Assembly: GCA_963169345.1 (NCBI GenBank)
Contig: CAUJCT010000030.1
Coordinates: 1 to 64,000 of the forward strand
Length of the DNA stretch: 64,000 nt
Source: Bacteroidota bacterium
GTDB taxonomy: Bacteria; Bacteroidota; Bacteroidia; NS11-12g; UBA955
Reading direction: 5' to 3'
The translations under genes were made by a program, and so were the position numbers. Shown here piece by piece: positions 32,983 to 41,884 of this stretch (positions within the stretch are counted from its first letter, which is position 1; each line of letters starts with the position of its first letter). The notes beneath the pieces are model-generated. The model searched no databases and was not told the DNA's origin. It was given only the letters and a program-made list of their open reading frames with translations.

Positions 32983-34386
32983 TTGTCTAATAAAAGAAAA
33001 TTCAAACCCTTTGTCATCGAGTCAGTTGCTATTGAAACGGCCGCAGCCGAAGGTAAAGCTATTGCACGCCATGATGGTAAAGTCATTTTTATACCTCTCG
33101 CCGCGCCCGGTGATGTAGCAGACATACTTGTCAACAAGCAAAAGAAAAGCTACGCCGAAGCCCAACTCATTCACTTACACAAAGCATCCGAAAACCGTGT
33201 CTCTCCAAAATGCGTTCATTTCGGTAAATGTGGTGGATGTAAATGGCAACACCTGAACTACAAAGCGCAGCTTGAACTAAAATCAAGTCAGGTAAAAGAT
33301 GACCTTCAACGAATCGCTAAAGTTGAAGTTGAAGAATTTCAGGAAATTCTTGGCTGCCAAAATATCTACAACTATAGAAACAAACTCGAATTTACTTTTA
33401 GCAACAAAGCTTGGGAAGAACATTTCGATAAGGAAAACCCCAAACGTTTACCAGCATTAGGTTTCCATATTCCTGGCATGTTCGATAAAGTACTCGACCT
33501 CGAAATTTGCCACCTCGCACCCGAAATGGCCAATACCATCAGGGATAAAGTCAAACATAAAGCTATTGAACTTGGAATGACTTTCTATGACATTCGAGAA
33601 CAACATGGCATGTTGCGCAATCTAATGCTAAGAAGTAACAGCAAAGGCGAATGGATGCTTGTTCTTGTTCTGGGAACCAATGATGTTTCTATTCCTGAAA
33701 AATTGTTTCCGGCTTTAATGACCGAACTACCTGCTGTAACTGAATGGTGTTATGTCATTAACGAAAAGAAAAATGACACTTGGAGCGATTTAGAAGTTCA
33801 TACTTTTAAAGGCAAAGGCTATCTAATTGAAACTTTAGAAGAACTTCAATTTAAAATTCGTCCTCAGTCCTTCTTTCAAACCAATATCCAGCAAGCACTC
33901 GAACTCTACAGAATAACCAGAGAATTTGCAGATCTTAAAGGCCATGAAAATGTATATGACCTGTATACAGGTACTGGCTCGATTGCGCAATTTGTAGCTA
34001 AAAAAGCAGGTTTCGTTACAGGTATTGAATTTGTTGATGCAGCTATCAAAGACGCTAAAGAAAATGCCGAATTGAATCAAATCAACAATACCGCATTTTA
34101 CGCCGGTGACATGAAGCTTGTTTTAAATGATGAATTGATTTCAAAACATGGCAAACCTGAAGTCATCATAACCGACCCACCAAGAGACGGCATGCATCCT
34201 GATGTGGTAGCTAAAATCAAAGAATTATTGCCTGAAAAAATTGTTTATGTCAGTTGCAATCCCGCTACTCAGGCACGCGATATTGCCTTGCTGGCCGACC
34301 AATATGCTGTAAAAAAAGTGAGGGCTGTAGATATGTTCCCTCATACTCATCACGTAGAATCAGTCGCTTTACTTATAAAGAAATAG
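32983..34386 (+). CDS. rlmD: 23S rRNA (uracil-C5)-methyltransferase RlmD/RumA family
   Basis: A 467-residue SAM-dependent RNA m5U methyltransferase. Domains are a TRAM domain (about 12-68), an iron-sulfur site (CVHFGKCGGCKWQHL plus a downstream cysteine) and the catalytic Rossmann domain. That domain has DLYTGTGSIAQF, the DPPRDGMHP motif and the nucleophile cysteine in VSCNPATQARD. The start is a TTG at 32983 (then SNKRKFKP): no ATG exists near the family N-terminus. Its last 14 bases overlap the 3' end of the convergent CAP-domain gene. Confidence 0.88.
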   Translation: MSNKRKFKPFVIESVAIETAAAEGKAIARHDGKVIFIPLAAPGDVADILVNKQKKSYAEAQLIHLHKASENRVSPKCVHFGKCGGCKWQHLNYKAQLELKSSQVKDDLQRIAKVEVEEFQEILGCQNIYNYRNKLEFTFSNKAWEEHFDKENPKRLPALGFHIPGMFDKVLDLEICHLAPEMANTIRDKVKHKAIELGMTFYDIREQHGMLRNLMLRSNSKGEWMLVLVLGTNDVSIPEKLFPALMTELPAVTEWCYVINEKKNDTWSDLEVHTFKGKGYLIETLEELQFKIRPQSFFQTNIQQALELYRITREFADLKGHENVYDLYTGTGSIAQFVAKKAGFVTGIEFVDAAIKDAKENAELNQINNTAFYAGDMKLVLNDELISKHGKPEVIITDPPRDGMHPDVVAKIKELLPEKIVYVSCNPATQARDIALLADQYAVKKVRAVDMFPHTHHVESVALLIKK

Positions 34387-35458
34387 CCAATGGCGTAATT
34401 GTATAGGTAAATGTTTTTGTTACAGGTTTACCAGTGCCATACGCCGGAGCAATGACTTTACTAATTTTGATTGTATAGGTTTTATTAACCTGTATTTCAG
34501 AATCGATATTCCAAACCAGAGTATTGATTGCATAACCAATTGCTGGCTTTTCCTTACTCAATTTAACAGCTTTCCCATTTACACTTACACTTACCTGAGC
34601 ATTTGCAAAATCAGCATTCTGTAGCGAGAATGACCAACGTCGGTAAATCAGATTTTTAGGAAAATATCCGGCAGCCGGCCAAGCAACAAAATGTGTATCT
34701 TTATATAAACCGTCACCTAATCCGGATGCATTTATGTTTTCAGTATCAATCACGTACAGACACATCGCTTTATCCGTTGAGCCAAAACCAAACACATCAT
34801 TTGAAGGATTTAAAATCCAGCGCCTGTGCCCAACTGCAGCATTGCTTCCTTCATTCTCTGCCATCTGCCCGTTTAAAGCCTCTATGAACCCGTACCCATA
34901 GGATAAATTACTCTTTCGAGCTGCTTCATCTACATATTTGCTGTAACATTTCATGTTCGACTTTGGATCATGTGTTAAAGTATTATTGACATGCATGAAA
35001 TGGGCTGTCATCTGTGCTTTATCGCTCAGACTTGTATTTAAAGTACAAGAATCAGAAACACCTGCCAACCTCCTGTAGTAGTTTAACCTTGCTATGAATC
35101 TGTTAACTGCAAATTTTGACAGCTTGCCTTCCTGACAATTGATACCCGGTGCGGTAACATACATTGAAACTCCCTTGGGAATAGTATCTCTTAATACACT
35201 ATATTGATAATCTTTAATGATGTATTCTTTATGTAAATTCAATATTCCAATATCTGTAGGGTAAAGCTTAATTGCCTTTTTATAGACACGTGCAAATCCT
35301 CTGAAATTATTCTTTTCTAACAATAGCTTTAACTCCTTTTTAAATTTATCAGGATTATTGGTATCAATTGTCACTCTTACCATCGGACCCTGGCTTATCT
35401 TATAAGTAAATCCCAGGACCAGAGTCAATACAACAGACACTATCAGAACATTCCTCAT
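34373..35458 (-). CDS. Exported CAP-domain (SCP/PR-1-like) protein
   Basis: A 361-residue protein with an N-terminal signal or anchor (MRNVLIVSVVLTLVLGFTYK). A linker with helices about 35-90 leads to a CAP domain (about 115-260). Its hallmarks are FIARLNYYRRLAGV, KAQMTAHFMHVNNTLTHDP with the conserved His, and AENEGSNAAVGHRRWILNP. A beta-sandwich tail (about 270-361) with VTKTFTYTI follows. CAP proteins are secreted and their activity in bacteria is mostly unknown. I use ATG 35458, 28 bases after the stop of the M1 peptidase gene, so the two are probably co-transcribed. Confidence 0.78.
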   Translation of the reverse strand: MRNVLIVSVVLTLVLGFTYKISQGPMVRVTIDTNNPDKFKKELKLLLEKNNFRGFARVYKKAIKLYPTDIGILNLHKEYIIKDYQYSVLRDTIPKGVSMYVTAPGINCQEGKLSKFAVNRFIARLNYYRRLAGVSDSCTLNTSLSDKAQMTAHFMHVNNTLTHDPKSNMKCYSKYVDEAARKSNLSYGYGFIEALNGQMAENEGSNAAVGHRRWILNPSNDVFGFGSTDKAMCLYVIDTENINASGLGDGLYKDTHFVAWPAAGYFPKNLIYRRWSFSLQNADFANAQVSVSVNGKAVKLSKEKPAIGYAINTLVWNIDSEIQVNKTYTIKISKVIAPAYGTGKPVTKTFTYTITPLAISL

Positions 35459-35486
35459 TACTTTTTCAACGTATATTTTGGAGAAA

Positions 35487-37349
35487 TTATTTTGCAAACA
35501 ACAACTCTCTGATTGTGTTTCTAGAAACAGCATGGTAACCTTTTTCGGCGCGATTGAATATACGTTTGGCTTGTTCCAATCCTTCGGGTGTTTTAGTCAA
35601 TGCTTCGTAGATTGGTTCAAGAAATTTTCTTCTTCCCACAGTCATCAGATATTGTTCCATATAAGGTTCAGCTGCTTTATATCCATTTTTAATACAAAGA
35701 AGATACCAATCACATTGTATTTCACTGTTGGTAGATTTGGATAAACCATAAGTTGTATCCAGTTCCTGCATCAGCGACTTCACCGAATCAGGATTGAAGT
35801 GTCTAAGCAAGTGCATCCAATGTTGTGTAGTAAATCTGCTTGTATCAAGAGATTTCAAACTACTGTCTCTTTGAATTTTAACAATCATAGCATCTATTCG
35901 CTCTATTTCCTTACTCTTAATTTTTGGACAAGAAGAAGGTAAACCAATTGCATAAATCCATTCTTCCAGATTTGGTTTAATCTTTGGCCACTTAGACATG
36001 TGATTATTAAAATAAGCAATAAATTCCTCTGTAGTGACGGTCTTCCATTTAAAATGATTGAAATACGCGTTTAGAAAATCATCAAATATCTTTCTGCCAT
36101 AAAGTCCTTCCAGATATTTCAGGAACATTGCACCCTTTACATAAGCAATATCCGAAACTCCATCATCAGGATTGCGGCCTTTAAGACTCAACTTAAGCTT
36201 TGTATCTCCGGGCGCTGTTGCCATCATAGATTCGAGTGTGTGTTCTAATTCACCGACACTGATTGACATTAACATATCCGCATAATCTTTACCGTAAATT
36301 TTCTCCATTATCCGGTCTTCGAAATACACTGTAAATCCTTCATTCAGCCAGAAATCATCCCATGTGCGATTGGTTACCAGATTGCCGCTCCAGCTATGTG
36401 CCAGTTCATGTGCAACCAATGACACAAGACTTTTATCACCCGCAATGATTGTAGGAGTTGCAAATGTCAATCTTGGATTTTCCATACCTCCAAACGGAAA
36501 GCTTGGTGGCAATACAAGTATATCGTAACGGCCCCAGGCGTACTCTCCATATAATTCTCCTGCTGCTGAAATCATTTTAGGAAGATCAACAAACTCTTTT
36601 GCTGCCTTATCTAACATTTCCGGTTCGGCAAACACACCACAATTTTCTCCCAGACTTTTAAATTGAATATTACCAACAGCAAGTGCCAGCAAATAACTTG
36701 GAATAGGTTGTGGCATATCAAAATGATATTTACCCAAAGAGTTCTTTTTAAAATTGTTAGACGCACTCATCAAAGGCAGATACTGCTTATCACAAGTAAT
36801 ATCAGCCGAATAAGTAAACCTGACTGCCGGTACATCCATGCAGGGCACCCAGGTTCTGGCTAATATTGCCTGGCTTTGAGTGAATAAAAATGGATGCTTT
36901 TTACCTAAAGTCTGCTCTGGAGACAGCCACATCAAAGCTTCTGCTTCCGGATCTGTATGGTAGTAGACTGCTACTTTCTTGGTACCTTTTGCCAAATCTA
37001 TAACCAATGCCCGCCCCAGTATTTTATCTTCATCGCCCAAACTCCATGCAGTTGATACAGAATCTTCAAGTTTCACGTCTTCAATCTCCAATTGTTTGGT
37101 ATCTAAAATCAAAAAATGGCAATTTGAGGGGTTATTGATCTCCAAAACCACTTTACCCTTAAGTTTTTTATGTTCAAAATCGACACTTAAATCCAAATGC
37201 AGGTGTTTTAACTCGATTGAGTCATAATTGGAATAAGTATGGTTAACCGGCTGTAGCTTTGGCATTTTGTCAATTTGCTTGTGCTTACATGAGTTGCTGA
37301 AAATGAGCAATATCGATAAACAAAGAAGTCCTATAGAATATTTATACAT
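35487..37349 (-). CDS. M1 family aminopeptidase lipoprotein (LTA4 hydrolase-like)
   Basis: A 620-residue zinc aminopeptidase carrying a lipoprotein signal (LLIFSNSC21KH). It follows the M1 layout: N-terminal beta-saddle domain, GGMENPRLTFATP exopeptidase loop, HELAHSWSGNLVTNRTWDDFWLNEG (HExxH and the third ligand E 18 residues on) and a C-terminal helical domain with HFKWKTVTTEEF. The subfamily resembles leukotriene A4 hydrolase and aminopeptidase B rather than PepN. Probably trims peptides in the periplasm or at the cell surface. First gene of an operon with the CAP protein; TACCTTTG lies ten bases upstream. Confidence 0.9.
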   Translation of the reverse strand: MYKYSIGLLCLSILLIFSNSCKHKQIDKMPKLQPVNHTYSNYDSIELKHLHLDLSVDFEHKKLKGKVVLEINNPSNCHFLILDTKQLEIEDVKLEDSVSTAWSLGDEDKILGRALVIDLAKGTKKVAVYYHTDPEAEALMWLSPEQTLGKKHPFLFTQSQAILARTWVPCMDVPAVRFTYSADITCDKQYLPLMSASNNFKKNSLGKYHFDMPQPIPSYLLALAVGNIQFKSLGENCGVFAEPEMLDKAAKEFVDLPKMISAAGELYGEYAWGRYDILVLPPSFPFGGMENPRLTFATPTIIAGDKSLVSLVAHELAHSWSGNLVTNRTWDDFWLNEGFTVYFEDRIMEKIYGKDYADMLMSISVGELEHTLESMMATAPGDTKLKLSLKGRNPDDGVSDIAYVKGAMFLKYLEGLYGRKIFDDFLNAYFNHFKWKTVTTEEFIAYFNNHMSKWPKIKPNLEEWIYAIGLPSSCPKIKSKEIERIDAMIVKIQRDSSLKSLDTSRFTTQHWMHLLRHFNPDSVKSLMQELDTTYGLSKSTNSEIQCDWYLLCIKNGYKAAEPYMEQYLMTVGRRKFLEPIYEALTKTPEGLEQAKRIFNRAEKGYHAVSRNTIRELLFAK

Positions 37350-37358
37350 GTCAATTCA

Positions 37359-37366
37359 CAAAGGTA
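37359..37366 (-). promoter_or_regulatory. -7 box, M1 peptidase operon
   Basis: TACCTTTG on the minus strand, nine bases before the ATG at 37349. Confidence 0.65.
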
Positions 37367-37408
37367 ATACTTGCGAAAAAACAATTACAAAAATATCGAC
37401 GATTTTAC

Positions 37409-37416
37409 TACATTTG
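37409..37416 (+). promoter_or_regulatory. -7 box, DUF4468-like gene
   Basis: TACATTTG. It shows that the frame upstream of 37416 (open to 37371) is not translated. Confidence 0.6.
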
Positions 37417-37484
37417 CCCTTCATAAAAAAAATTGGTACTCTATTTGTAATAAGATGAGCCGAGATACGTTACTATACACAACG

Positions 37485-38243
37485 ATGAGAAGTTTACTTT
37501 TAGTTGCTTTCACTTCACTATTCATGAGTGCTATTGCACAACCTGGAAGCGATCCTTTTGGTACGGAATACAATTTTGACTCTACGTCTTACTCAGATTC
37601 TTCATTTTCTGAGTCTGTCGTTACAACTTCCGGCCCCGACCCATCCATGATGCCAACTACCTATAAAAAGTATGAGCGTTTCAAACCGCCAATGGATACC
37701 ATTACGGATTTGATCACTTATATAGGTGTTGTCCCATTTACACCTCTTGAAAATGATGTATACGATGGAGGTACAATTGACTCCCTTTACTGGAGAGCCA
37801 AGCTCTATCTGATGAAAAAATACATCAAAGATTACAGACAATCCAAAAACCCTAAAGATAACGTCTTTCCGAAGGATATTTTAGTTGAAGACTTTAAACC
37901 GGATGGTGAAAATGGACGTATTATCATTCGCCCTACCGTTCCTCTCTACGTTAGGACTAACGAATTCACCAAACAACAATGGGGAACTATCACTTTTAAA
38001 ATTGAAATTCGGGTGAAAGAGGAAAAATACAAATATAAATTCACCAATTTCGTTCATAATACAGTTGAAAAAGGAACGGAAAAGCCTATTAAAACCTATG
38101 TTGAGTATTATTCCAACACCACAAGAGGATTTAAAGGTACCGACCAGATTTTAATTGCCATCGATCGAATGGTGAAAGAAATCATCAAAGAACTTGCTGT
38201 CATTATGCGTGACCCTGTCGTTCTTGATCCAGACGATTTTTAA
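37485..38243 (+). CDS. Exported DUF4468-like protein
   Basis: A 252-residue protein with signal peptide MRSLLLVAFTSLFMSAIAQ and a low-complexity Ser/Thr/Asp stretch (about 25-55). The folded part has PPMDTITDLITYIGVV, DSLYWRAKLYLMKKYIKD and two later strands (GRIIIRPTVPLYV, QWGTITFKIEIRVKEEKYKYKFTNF). This order (leading strand, helix with Y-x-R-A, then paired strands ending Y-x-x-T-x-F) resembles DUF4468/TBP-like-fold proteins of Bacteroidota; the assignment is tentative. An in-frame ATG at 37455 is an alternative start. Divergent from the M1 peptidase, followed by a strong terminator. Confidence 0.65.
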   Translation: MRSLLLVAFTSLFMSAIAQPGSDPFGTEYNFDSTSYSDSSFSESVVTTSGPDPSMMPTTYKKYERFKPPMDTITDLITYIGVVPFTPLENDVYDGGTIDSLYWRAKLYLMKKYIKDYRQSKNPKDNVFPKDILVEDFKPDGENGRIIIRPTVPLYVRTNEFTKQQWGTITFKIEIRVKEEKYKYKFTNFVHNTVEKGTEKPIKTYVEYYSNTTRGFKGTDQILIAIDRMVKEIIKELAVIMRDPVVLDPDDF

Positions 38244-38265
38244 TATTTAATATAAATACATTTTG

Positions 38266-38293
38266 AAAAGGGCTCCTGACGGGAGCCTTTTTT
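38266..38293 (+). terminator. Terminator after the DUF4468-like gene
   Basis: AAAAGGGCTCC-TGACG-GGAGCCTTTTTT. Its T run meets the 3' end of the convergent DUF4834 gene and it may act on both strands. Confidence 0.85.
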
Positions 38294-38498
38294 ATTTTAC
38301 CTCCTCGTAGTCTATATACTCACCCTCTCCATCATCCTTGCTCTTACTATTGTTCGAACTACGGGCGTTCATATCTCGGTTCATTTCCTCCATTTTTTCA
38401 TGCATATTCTGCTGTGTCTTCTTTACAGAAAGCATCATGCGTATAATCTGCCAAATAGCGTAAATGATTAAAATTTTAAATAGAAACCTGAGTAACAT
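38292..38498 (-). CDS. DUF4834 small membrane protein
   Basis: A 68-residue protein: one N-terminal transmembrane helix (LRFLFKILIIYAIWQIIRMM), a short charged helix, and a C-terminal GEYIDYEEVK. The helix plus the terminal G-E-Y-x-D-Y-E motif is typical of DUF4834, a small Bacteroidota family of unknown function. It lies downstream of menF but has its own promoter, which overlaps the menF stop region. Confidence 0.75.
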   Translation of the reverse strand: MLLRFLFKILIIYAIWQIIRMMLSVKKTQQNMHEKMEEMNRDMNARSSNNSKSKDDGEGEYIDYEEVK

Positions 38499-38514
38499 GA
38501 ATTGGAATTTGTTG

Positions 38515-38522
38515 CAAAATTA
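38515..38522 (-). promoter_or_regulatory. -7 box, DUF4834 gene
   Basis: TAATTTTG on the minus strand with a TTG 19 bases upstream, inside the 3' end of menF; 16 bases before the ATG at 38498. Confidence 0.6.
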
Positions 38523-38524
38523 GT

Positions 38525-39478
38525 TCATTTCAACCATTGAGCAATGGTCTGCATTTTATTCTCCGTCTCCTGGAATTCATCCTCTGCCTGGCTCAATGCA
38601 TTAACCCCTGCTCCTGCAAAGAGTTTGTAATGTCCATCATAAATTTCAGCACATCTTAAATTGACGAACAACTCAAAATTTCCGTTGGCGTAAACCGGTC
38701 CAAGATACCCACTGTAATAAGCTCGGTCCATCCCTTCTGATTGCTGCAAAAAATCCAAAGCTTTTTGATATGGCAAACCACAAACTGCAGGAGTAGGATG
38801 TAGCGATTCTGTTAATGCCAAATCCTCTGACAATCCTTTTGATTTTAATTGAAACCCGGTGCTCAAATGCTCTACCGGACCTGCTTTGCGCGGTATGGTT
38901 GGCATCTGAATAAATTCGTATTCCAGTTCCTTCAATTTGCTGGTGATATAGCGAACTATATGTAAATGCTCTATACTTTCCTTATCCGAATAAACGCCAT
39001 GTGTCAAAGTACCTCCCAATGCTTCTGTTTTCAATGTATCTCCCTCCCTAACCATTAAGGTTTCAGGACTTGCTCCTATCATGATTATTCCATTAAAATG
39101 AAACATGTAAACAAAAGCTTTTTCATAGTGGGATAATAATTGCTCGAACAGCTCAGCAGGCTGAATCATTGATTCAATCAACTTCTGTCTCGCTGGTACA
39201 AGCTTTTCGAATTCTCCCTCTTGAATTTTCTCAATACACAAGTCTACCAACTTTCGATAGTCCACCAAATTGACTTGTTGAACTTGTCCCGGTTTCCAGG
39301 TACTTACACATGATTTAACTTCTGAAACCCCTACTGGCTTAATTTTACCCTGAATTCGATCAATATCAAGTTTAGGATTAAAACCTCTGATAACAAAGCT
39401 ATCCAGCCCGCTTGAATCCTGCTGAATTTGCAGTACCTGAGACTGATTGGGCAATCTGAAAAAAACCTGATTATTCAC
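38525..39478 (-). CDS. menF: Isochorismate synthase
   Basis: A 317-residue chorismate-binding enzyme. The catalytic core is complete: VPARQKLIES, FHFNGIIMIGASPETLMVREG, TEALGGTLTHG, LHPTPAVCGLPYQKAL, YYSGYLGPV and FAGAGVNALSQAEDEFQETENK. The last block carries the Mg-binding glutamates. It is shorter than many MenF or EntC proteins because the N-terminal part is reduced. Role: chorismate to isochorismate, first step of menaquinone synthesis. The start is a GTG whose G is the last base of the upstream stop (TAGTG), so it is translationally coupled to the thioesterase gene. Confidence 0.88.
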   Translation of the reverse strand: MNNQVFFRLPNQSQVLQIQQDSSGLDSFVIRGFNPKLDIDRIQGKIKPVGVSEVKSCVSTWKPGQVQQVNLVDYRKLVDLCIEKIQEGEFEKLVPARQKLIESMIQPAELFEQLLSHYEKAFVYMFHFNGIIMIGASPETLMVREGDTLKTEALGGTLTHGVYSDKESIEHLHIVRYITSKLKELEYEFIQMPTIPRKAGPVEHLSTGFQLKSKGLSEDLALTESLHPTPAVCGLPYQKALDFLQQSEGMDRAYYSGYLGPVYANGNFELFVNLRCAEIYDGHYKLFAGAGVNALSQAEDEFQETENKMQTIAQWLK

Positions 39479-39912
39479 TAGTCTCTTGACTTAACAGCCA
39501 TCGTTAACCGACTGATATGCGCCAGTTTGCCATCTTCCGTTTCTATTCTTATTTCCCAAACCTGGGTAGTAGTACCAATGTGAATTGGACGCGTAATAGC
39601 ATAAACCCAATTGCCTTCCATAACCGGGCGCAAGTGATTGCCGTTCAAATCCAGGCCAAGTGCCACATACTTTGTTCGGTCAAAAACCAGGTTAGCAGCC
39701 ATACTTCCAACACATTCAGACATTGCCAGACTTGCTCCACCGTTTAACATTCTCAGGGGTTGCACTGTTCTTTCATTTACAGGCATCTTCGCTTTTAAGA
39801 AATCTTCTCCTAACTCAATAAACTCTATTCCCAAATATTCTACCATGGTATTTCTACAGTAGTCATTGAGCCAATCTAAGCGTATATTTGCAGGATCGTA
39901 GAATATGGACAT
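39478..39912 (-). CDS. Hotdog-fold thioesterase, probable DHNA-CoA hydrolase
   Basis: A 144-residue PaaI/YdiI-type hotdog thioesterase: NTMVEYLGIEFIELGEDFLKAKMPVN, then PLRMLNGGASLAMSECVGSMAAN with the catalytic acid E, and GNHLRPVMEGNWVYAI. The overlap with menF supports action on 1,4-dihydroxy-2-naphthoyl-CoA in menaquinone synthesis (the MenI step); substrate is inferred from context. I start at ATG 39912 (MSIFYDPAN). A -7-like box TATCTTCG lies about 20 bases upstream, inside the coding start of the divergent gene; the two start codons overlap head to head. Confidence 0.82.
   Translation of the reverse strand: MSIFYDPANIRLDWLNDYCRNTMVEYLGIEFIELGEDFLKAKMPVNERTVQPLRMLNGGASLAMSECVGSMAANLVFDRTKYVALGLDLNGNHLRPVMEGNWVYAITRPIHIGTTTQVWEIRIETEDGKLAHISRLTMAVKSRD
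39883..39890 (+). promoter_or_regulatory. -7 box, histidine phosphatase gene
   Basis: TATATTTG, 14 bases before ATG 39905. It lies inside the first codons of the thioesterase gene on the other strand. Confidence 0.6.
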
Positions 39913-40549
39913 TATTACGGAATTTAAAGGCGCGAAGATAAGAAAAACCATTCATTTGATTAGACATGGACAAACTGACTTCAATAAACAAGGTATCATT
40001 CAAGGCAGTGGAATTGACAGCGACCTGAATGAAACCGGAAGATGGCAAGCCTCCAGATTTTATGAGTTCTATAAAGAACAAAATTACCATCATATTTACA
40101 CCTCAAAACTCAAAAGAGCCATTCAAAGTGTTGAGGGTTTTATCGACAAAGGCATTGGACATACTCCACTCGAAGAATTTAATGAAATTAACTGGGGCAT
40201 TATGGAAGGACGAAGAAGTAGTCCTGAAACGGCTTTGATGTATGATAAAATTATCAGACAATGGAGTAATGGTGATGTGAATTCTGCTATTGATGAGGGA
40301 GAAACGCCTTTGGAAATGTATGAAAGACAGGCGAAAGGCATGCAACTATTGATGTCAAAAACTAACGAAGAGCACGTTTTAATTTGCATGCATGGCAGGG
40401 CATTAAGGAGCTTTTTATGCCTTTTGACAGGTGTACCTCTTAAAGAAATGGAAAGATGGCAACACGACAATTTATGTCTGTATGAACTGGAATACAATGG
40501 TCGTCATTTTGATATCATAAAAGCAAATGACCGAACACATTTACTCTAA
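39905..40549 (+). CDS. Histidine phosphatase (phosphoglycerate mutase family)
   Basis: A 214-residue protein with the phosphohistidine signature LIRHGQTDFNKQG near residue 18, the acid-base glutamate in EFNEINWGIMEGR, and the second catalytic histidine in LICMHGRALRSF. Members include cofactor-dependent mutases and phosphatases of sugar phosphates or cobalamin precursors; the substrate cannot be told here. Its 5' end overlaps the thioesterase gene by 8 bp head to head. Its last four bases overlap the 3' end of rodA (tail to tail). Confidence 0.85.
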   Translation: MDIITEFKGAKIRKTIHLIRHGQTDFNKQGIIQGSGIDSDLNETGRWQASRFYEFYKEQNYHHIYTSKLKRAIQSVEGFIDKGIGHTPLEEFNEINWGIMEGRRSSPETALMYDKIIRQWSNGDVNSAIDEGETPLEMYERQAKGMQLLMSKTNEEHVLICMHGRALRSFLCLLTGVPLKEMERWQHDNLCLYELEYNGRHFDIIKANDRTHLL

Positions 40550-41883
40550 TACAATCTTGAAATTTCGTTGATGCGATTGGCATCTAGCTTTAAGAATGTA
40601 AACAACAACATACTAAAACTTATTAGCGAAGAACCTCCATAACTCATAAATGGAAGCGGTATACCTATTACAGGTAATACCCCAATGGCCATTCCAATAT
40701 TGATAAAAAAGTGAAAGAAAATAATGGATCCTGTGCAATAGCCAAATACCCGTGAAAATATATTCTTTTGCCTTTCAGCCAGGAAAAAAATCCGACCTAT
40801 AAAAACCAGGTACACGATCAAAAAGATTGTCGAACCAACAAAACCCCACTCCTCTCCGACTGTGCAGAAGATAAAATCCGTATGTTGTTCAGGTACAAGT
40901 TTAGCTTTGGTTTGAGTACCATTGTTAAATCCGTTGCCAAACCATCTGCCTGCTCCAATACTGATTTTTGATTGTCTGACATTATAACTGTAGTCACGCT
41001 TCGATTCACTCTTTTTCTCGTCTGCTTTCTTTTCAAACTTAAAAAAGCTAAAACCCTTTTGCTTATTGACGTAGTATTCATCAACATCCTGATTTAATGT
41101 TACCAGTATTCTTTGTTGTTGGTGGGGCTTTAAAATTTTCGAAAAGGCGAAATCTAATCCAATAGTATAAACAGTAGAAGCCAGAAAAATAAGCACTGAA
41201 ACAAAAACCAATTGTTTCTGCTTTCTGAAAAAATAAAAGATGGCTCCTAAAACAACCAATAAAAACAACAGTATGTACCAGGATGGTATCAAGATTGTCA
41301 ACACAAAAATTGTAATCAGATAAAATCCTAATACCAACCACCAGCCAGAAAGGCCTTCTCTGAACAGCACAAGAATAAAACAGGTAAATACCAATGCAGA
41401 ACCTGTGTCATTCTGTAATAAAGTTAAAAGCATTGGCAGTAAAATGATACCAAAACAAATCAGCTGATTGCGTTTGCCTTCAAACTTAATATCAAATGTC
41501 CCAAGGAATTTTGCCAAAGCCAGAGCAGTTGCATACTTTGCAAATTCACTGGGCTGTAGTTTAAAAGCACCTATTTTAAACCAGGCCTGAGCCCCTTTGT
41601 TAAATGACCCTGTTGCCAGCAATACCAAAAGCATCCCAATAATGATGACATAAATACCGTAAGCAGAAAAATTAAAAAACTTGTAATCTGTCAGGAGTAT
41701 TAAAAATACAACAATTGCACTGATTGAAATCCAAATAACCTGCTTGCCATATTCTTTAGAAAAATCGAGACTTAAAGGTTCATCCAATCCACTGTTAGCT
41801 GAATATATATTCATCGCTCCAAACAACACTATAATGATGTAAAGAATTACACTCAACCAATCGATATGTATTTTTTCTTCCAA
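40546..41883 (-). CDS. rodA: Rod shape-determining peptidoglycan polymerase RodA
   Basis: A 445-residue SEDS-family glycosyltransferase with about ten transmembrane helices. SEDS motifs are visible: QPSEFAKYATALALAKFL, LLTLLQNDTGSALVF with the catalytic Asp, and the C-terminal block GIPLPFMSYGGSSLI. A charged cytoplasmic or periplasmic insertion (DEKKSESKRDYSYN) precedes the large loop SIGAGRWFGNGFNNG. It pairs with PBP2 (mrdA, one base upstream) in the elongasome. Last gene of the mreBCD-mrdA-rodA operon. Confidence 0.95.
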   Translation of the reverse strand: MEEKIHIDWLSVILYIIIVLFGAMNIYSANSGLDEPLSLDFSKEYGKQVIWISISAIVVFLILLTDYKFFNFSAYGIYVIIIGMLLVLLATGSFNKGAQAWFKIGAFKLQPSEFAKYATALALAKFLGTFDIKFEGKRNQLICFGIILLPMLLTLLQNDTGSALVFTCFILVLFREGLSGWWLVLGFYLITIFVLTILIPSWYILLFLLVVLGAIFYFFRKQKQLVFVSVLIFLASTVYTIGLDFAFSKILKPHQQQRILVTLNQDVDEYYVNKQKGFSFFKFEKKADEKKSESKRDYSYNVRQSKISIGAGRWFGNGFNNGTQTKAKLVPEQHTDFIFCTVGEEWGFVGSTIFLIVYLVFIGRIFFLAERQKNIFSRVFGYCTGSIIFFHFFINIGMAIGVLPVIGIPLPFMSYGGSSLISFSMLLFTFLKLDANRINEISRLY

Positions 41884-41884
41884 A

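Noticed and set aside
37485-38243. GldN gliding motility protein
   Set aside because: Length and secretion signal fit, but the characteristic GldN segments are missing; the strand/helix order is closer to DUF4468.
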